Shown: piece after piece, positions 5,293 through 5,703 of the stretch
How the letters are laid out: every line of letters begins with the position of its first letter
Position numbering within the stretch: position 1 is the stretch's first letter
NCBI GenBank assembly: GCA_947628595.1
Contig: CANRAN010000088.1
Coordinates: 1-5,703 of the forward strand
Reading direction: 5' to 3'
Length of the DNA stretch: 5,703 nucleotides
Origin: an uncultured Clostridia bacterium
GTDB taxonomy: Bacteria > Bacillota > Clostridia > Oscillospirales > Acutalibacteraceae
Translations under genes and position numbers: made by a program
Notes under the pieces: model-generated
Seen by the model: only the letters and a program-made list of their open reading frames with translations
Told to the model about the DNA's origin: nothing
Databases searched by the model: none

Positions 5293-5703
5293 TTATTCTG
5301 TTTCTACAACCGCTATACCCAGGTCATCAAGCTGCTTCTTGTCAACGTCAGCCGGTGCATTTGTCATAGGCTCACTTGCATTCTGTACCTTCGGAAATGC
5401 TACAACATCACGGAGTGTCGGAGCCTTGAGCATCTGCATAACAAGTCTGTCAAGACCTATTCCCATTCCACCGTGCGGCGGTGCTCCGTATTTGAATGCA
5501 TCCATAAGGAAGCCGAACTTATGATATGCATCTTCGTCACTCATTCCGAGCATTTCAAACATTTTATTCTGTAATTCAGGATTTGTTATACGAATTGAAC
5601 CGCTTGAAAGCTCTGTTCCGTTGAGTACCATATCATATGCCTTCGCATAAACCTCTCCCTTGTTACCGTCAAGCTTGTCAATACAATCATCTGTCGGTGA
5701 GGT
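5293..5703 (-). CDS. aspS: Aspartyl-tRNA synthetase, C-terminal part (runs off the right edge)
   Basis: The last 136 residues of a class II synthetase that joins aspartate to its tRNA in the cytoplasm. In the visible fragment, KAYDMVLNGTELSSGSIR (21-38) and FGFLMDAFKYGAPPHGG (63-79) are typical of bacterial aspartyl enzymes. GMGIGLDRLVM (79-89) is class II motif 3 with its invariant Arg at 86. LRDVVAFPKVQNASEPMT (97-114) and the ending DKKQLDDLGI match the C-terminus of the family. The full bacterial enzyme is about 590 residues, so roughly three quarters, including the anticodon-binding domain and motifs 1 and 2, lie beyond the window. The frame is open from the right edge, so the Met at 5631 is internal. 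The stop is TAA at 5295-5293. Aspartyl rather than asparaginyl or lysyl identity rests on the KYGAPPHGG and RDVVAFPK blocks. Confidence 0.96.
   Translation of the reverse strand, partial: TSPTDDCIDKLDGNKGEVYAKAYDMVLNGTELSSGSIRITNPELQNKMFEMLGMSDEDAYHKFGFLMDAFKYGAPPHGGMGIGLDRLVMQMLKAPTLRDVVAFPKVQNASEPMTNAPADVDKKQLDDLGIAVVETE

Overview
The window looks like chromosome from a spore-forming, low-to-moderate-GC Firmicute of the class Clostridia. The evidence is a sporulation pair (gpr followed by spoIIP), a Gram-positive lipoprotein signal, AG-rich ribosome binding sites, strong TTGACA/TATAAT promoters and AT-rich intergenic DNA. The style of the proteins (zinc-ribbon plus Gln-rich protein, compact GPR, PEPS-rich surface protein) suggests an Oscillospiraceae/Ruminococcus-like gut anaerobe. 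That placement is inference, not a database result.

Layout, left to right. On the minus strand, positions 1-378 hold the N-terminal part of a zinc-ribbon protein with a Gln/Pro/Tyr-rich tail. It is preceded by a consensus promoter (472-501) and a leader that can fold over the ribosome binding site. A hairpin terminator (557-593) separates it from a minus-strand lipoprotein (619-1854) that resembles sugar-type periplasmic-binding proteins; no permease or ATPase gene lies in the window. This gene also has its own perfect-hexamer promoter (1903-1932).

The intergenic region 1855-2084 is divergent. Rightward, a forespore-type (sigma-F/G-like) promoter at 2021-2050 precedes gpr (2085-2960), the spore protease that degrades small acid-soluble proteins at germination. 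Next comes spoIIP (3024-4214), the peptidoglycan hydrolase of engulfment. The two are 63 bp apart with no clear terminator between them, and gpr-spoIIP is a known conserved pair in spore formers. Gene 4349-5224 follows: a secreted, single-pass membrane protein with about 100 residues of Pro-Glu-Pro-Ser repeats, whose function I do not recognise. It has an extended -10 promoter but could also be reached by read-through from spoIIP.

A GC-rich hairpin (5243-5278) closes this rightward block. It faces the convergent 3' end of aspS (aspartyl-tRNA synthetase, minus strand, 5293 to the window edge).

The points most worth a second look are the compact, almost propeptide-less GPR with a near-ideal forespore promoter, the uncharacterised PEPS-repeat membrane protein beside spoIIP, the lone binding lipoprotein, and the possible SD-masking leader of the zinc-ribbon gene. 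I saw no mobile element, CRISPR array, tRNA or rRNA gene. I did not find convincing evidence of a wholly new system.
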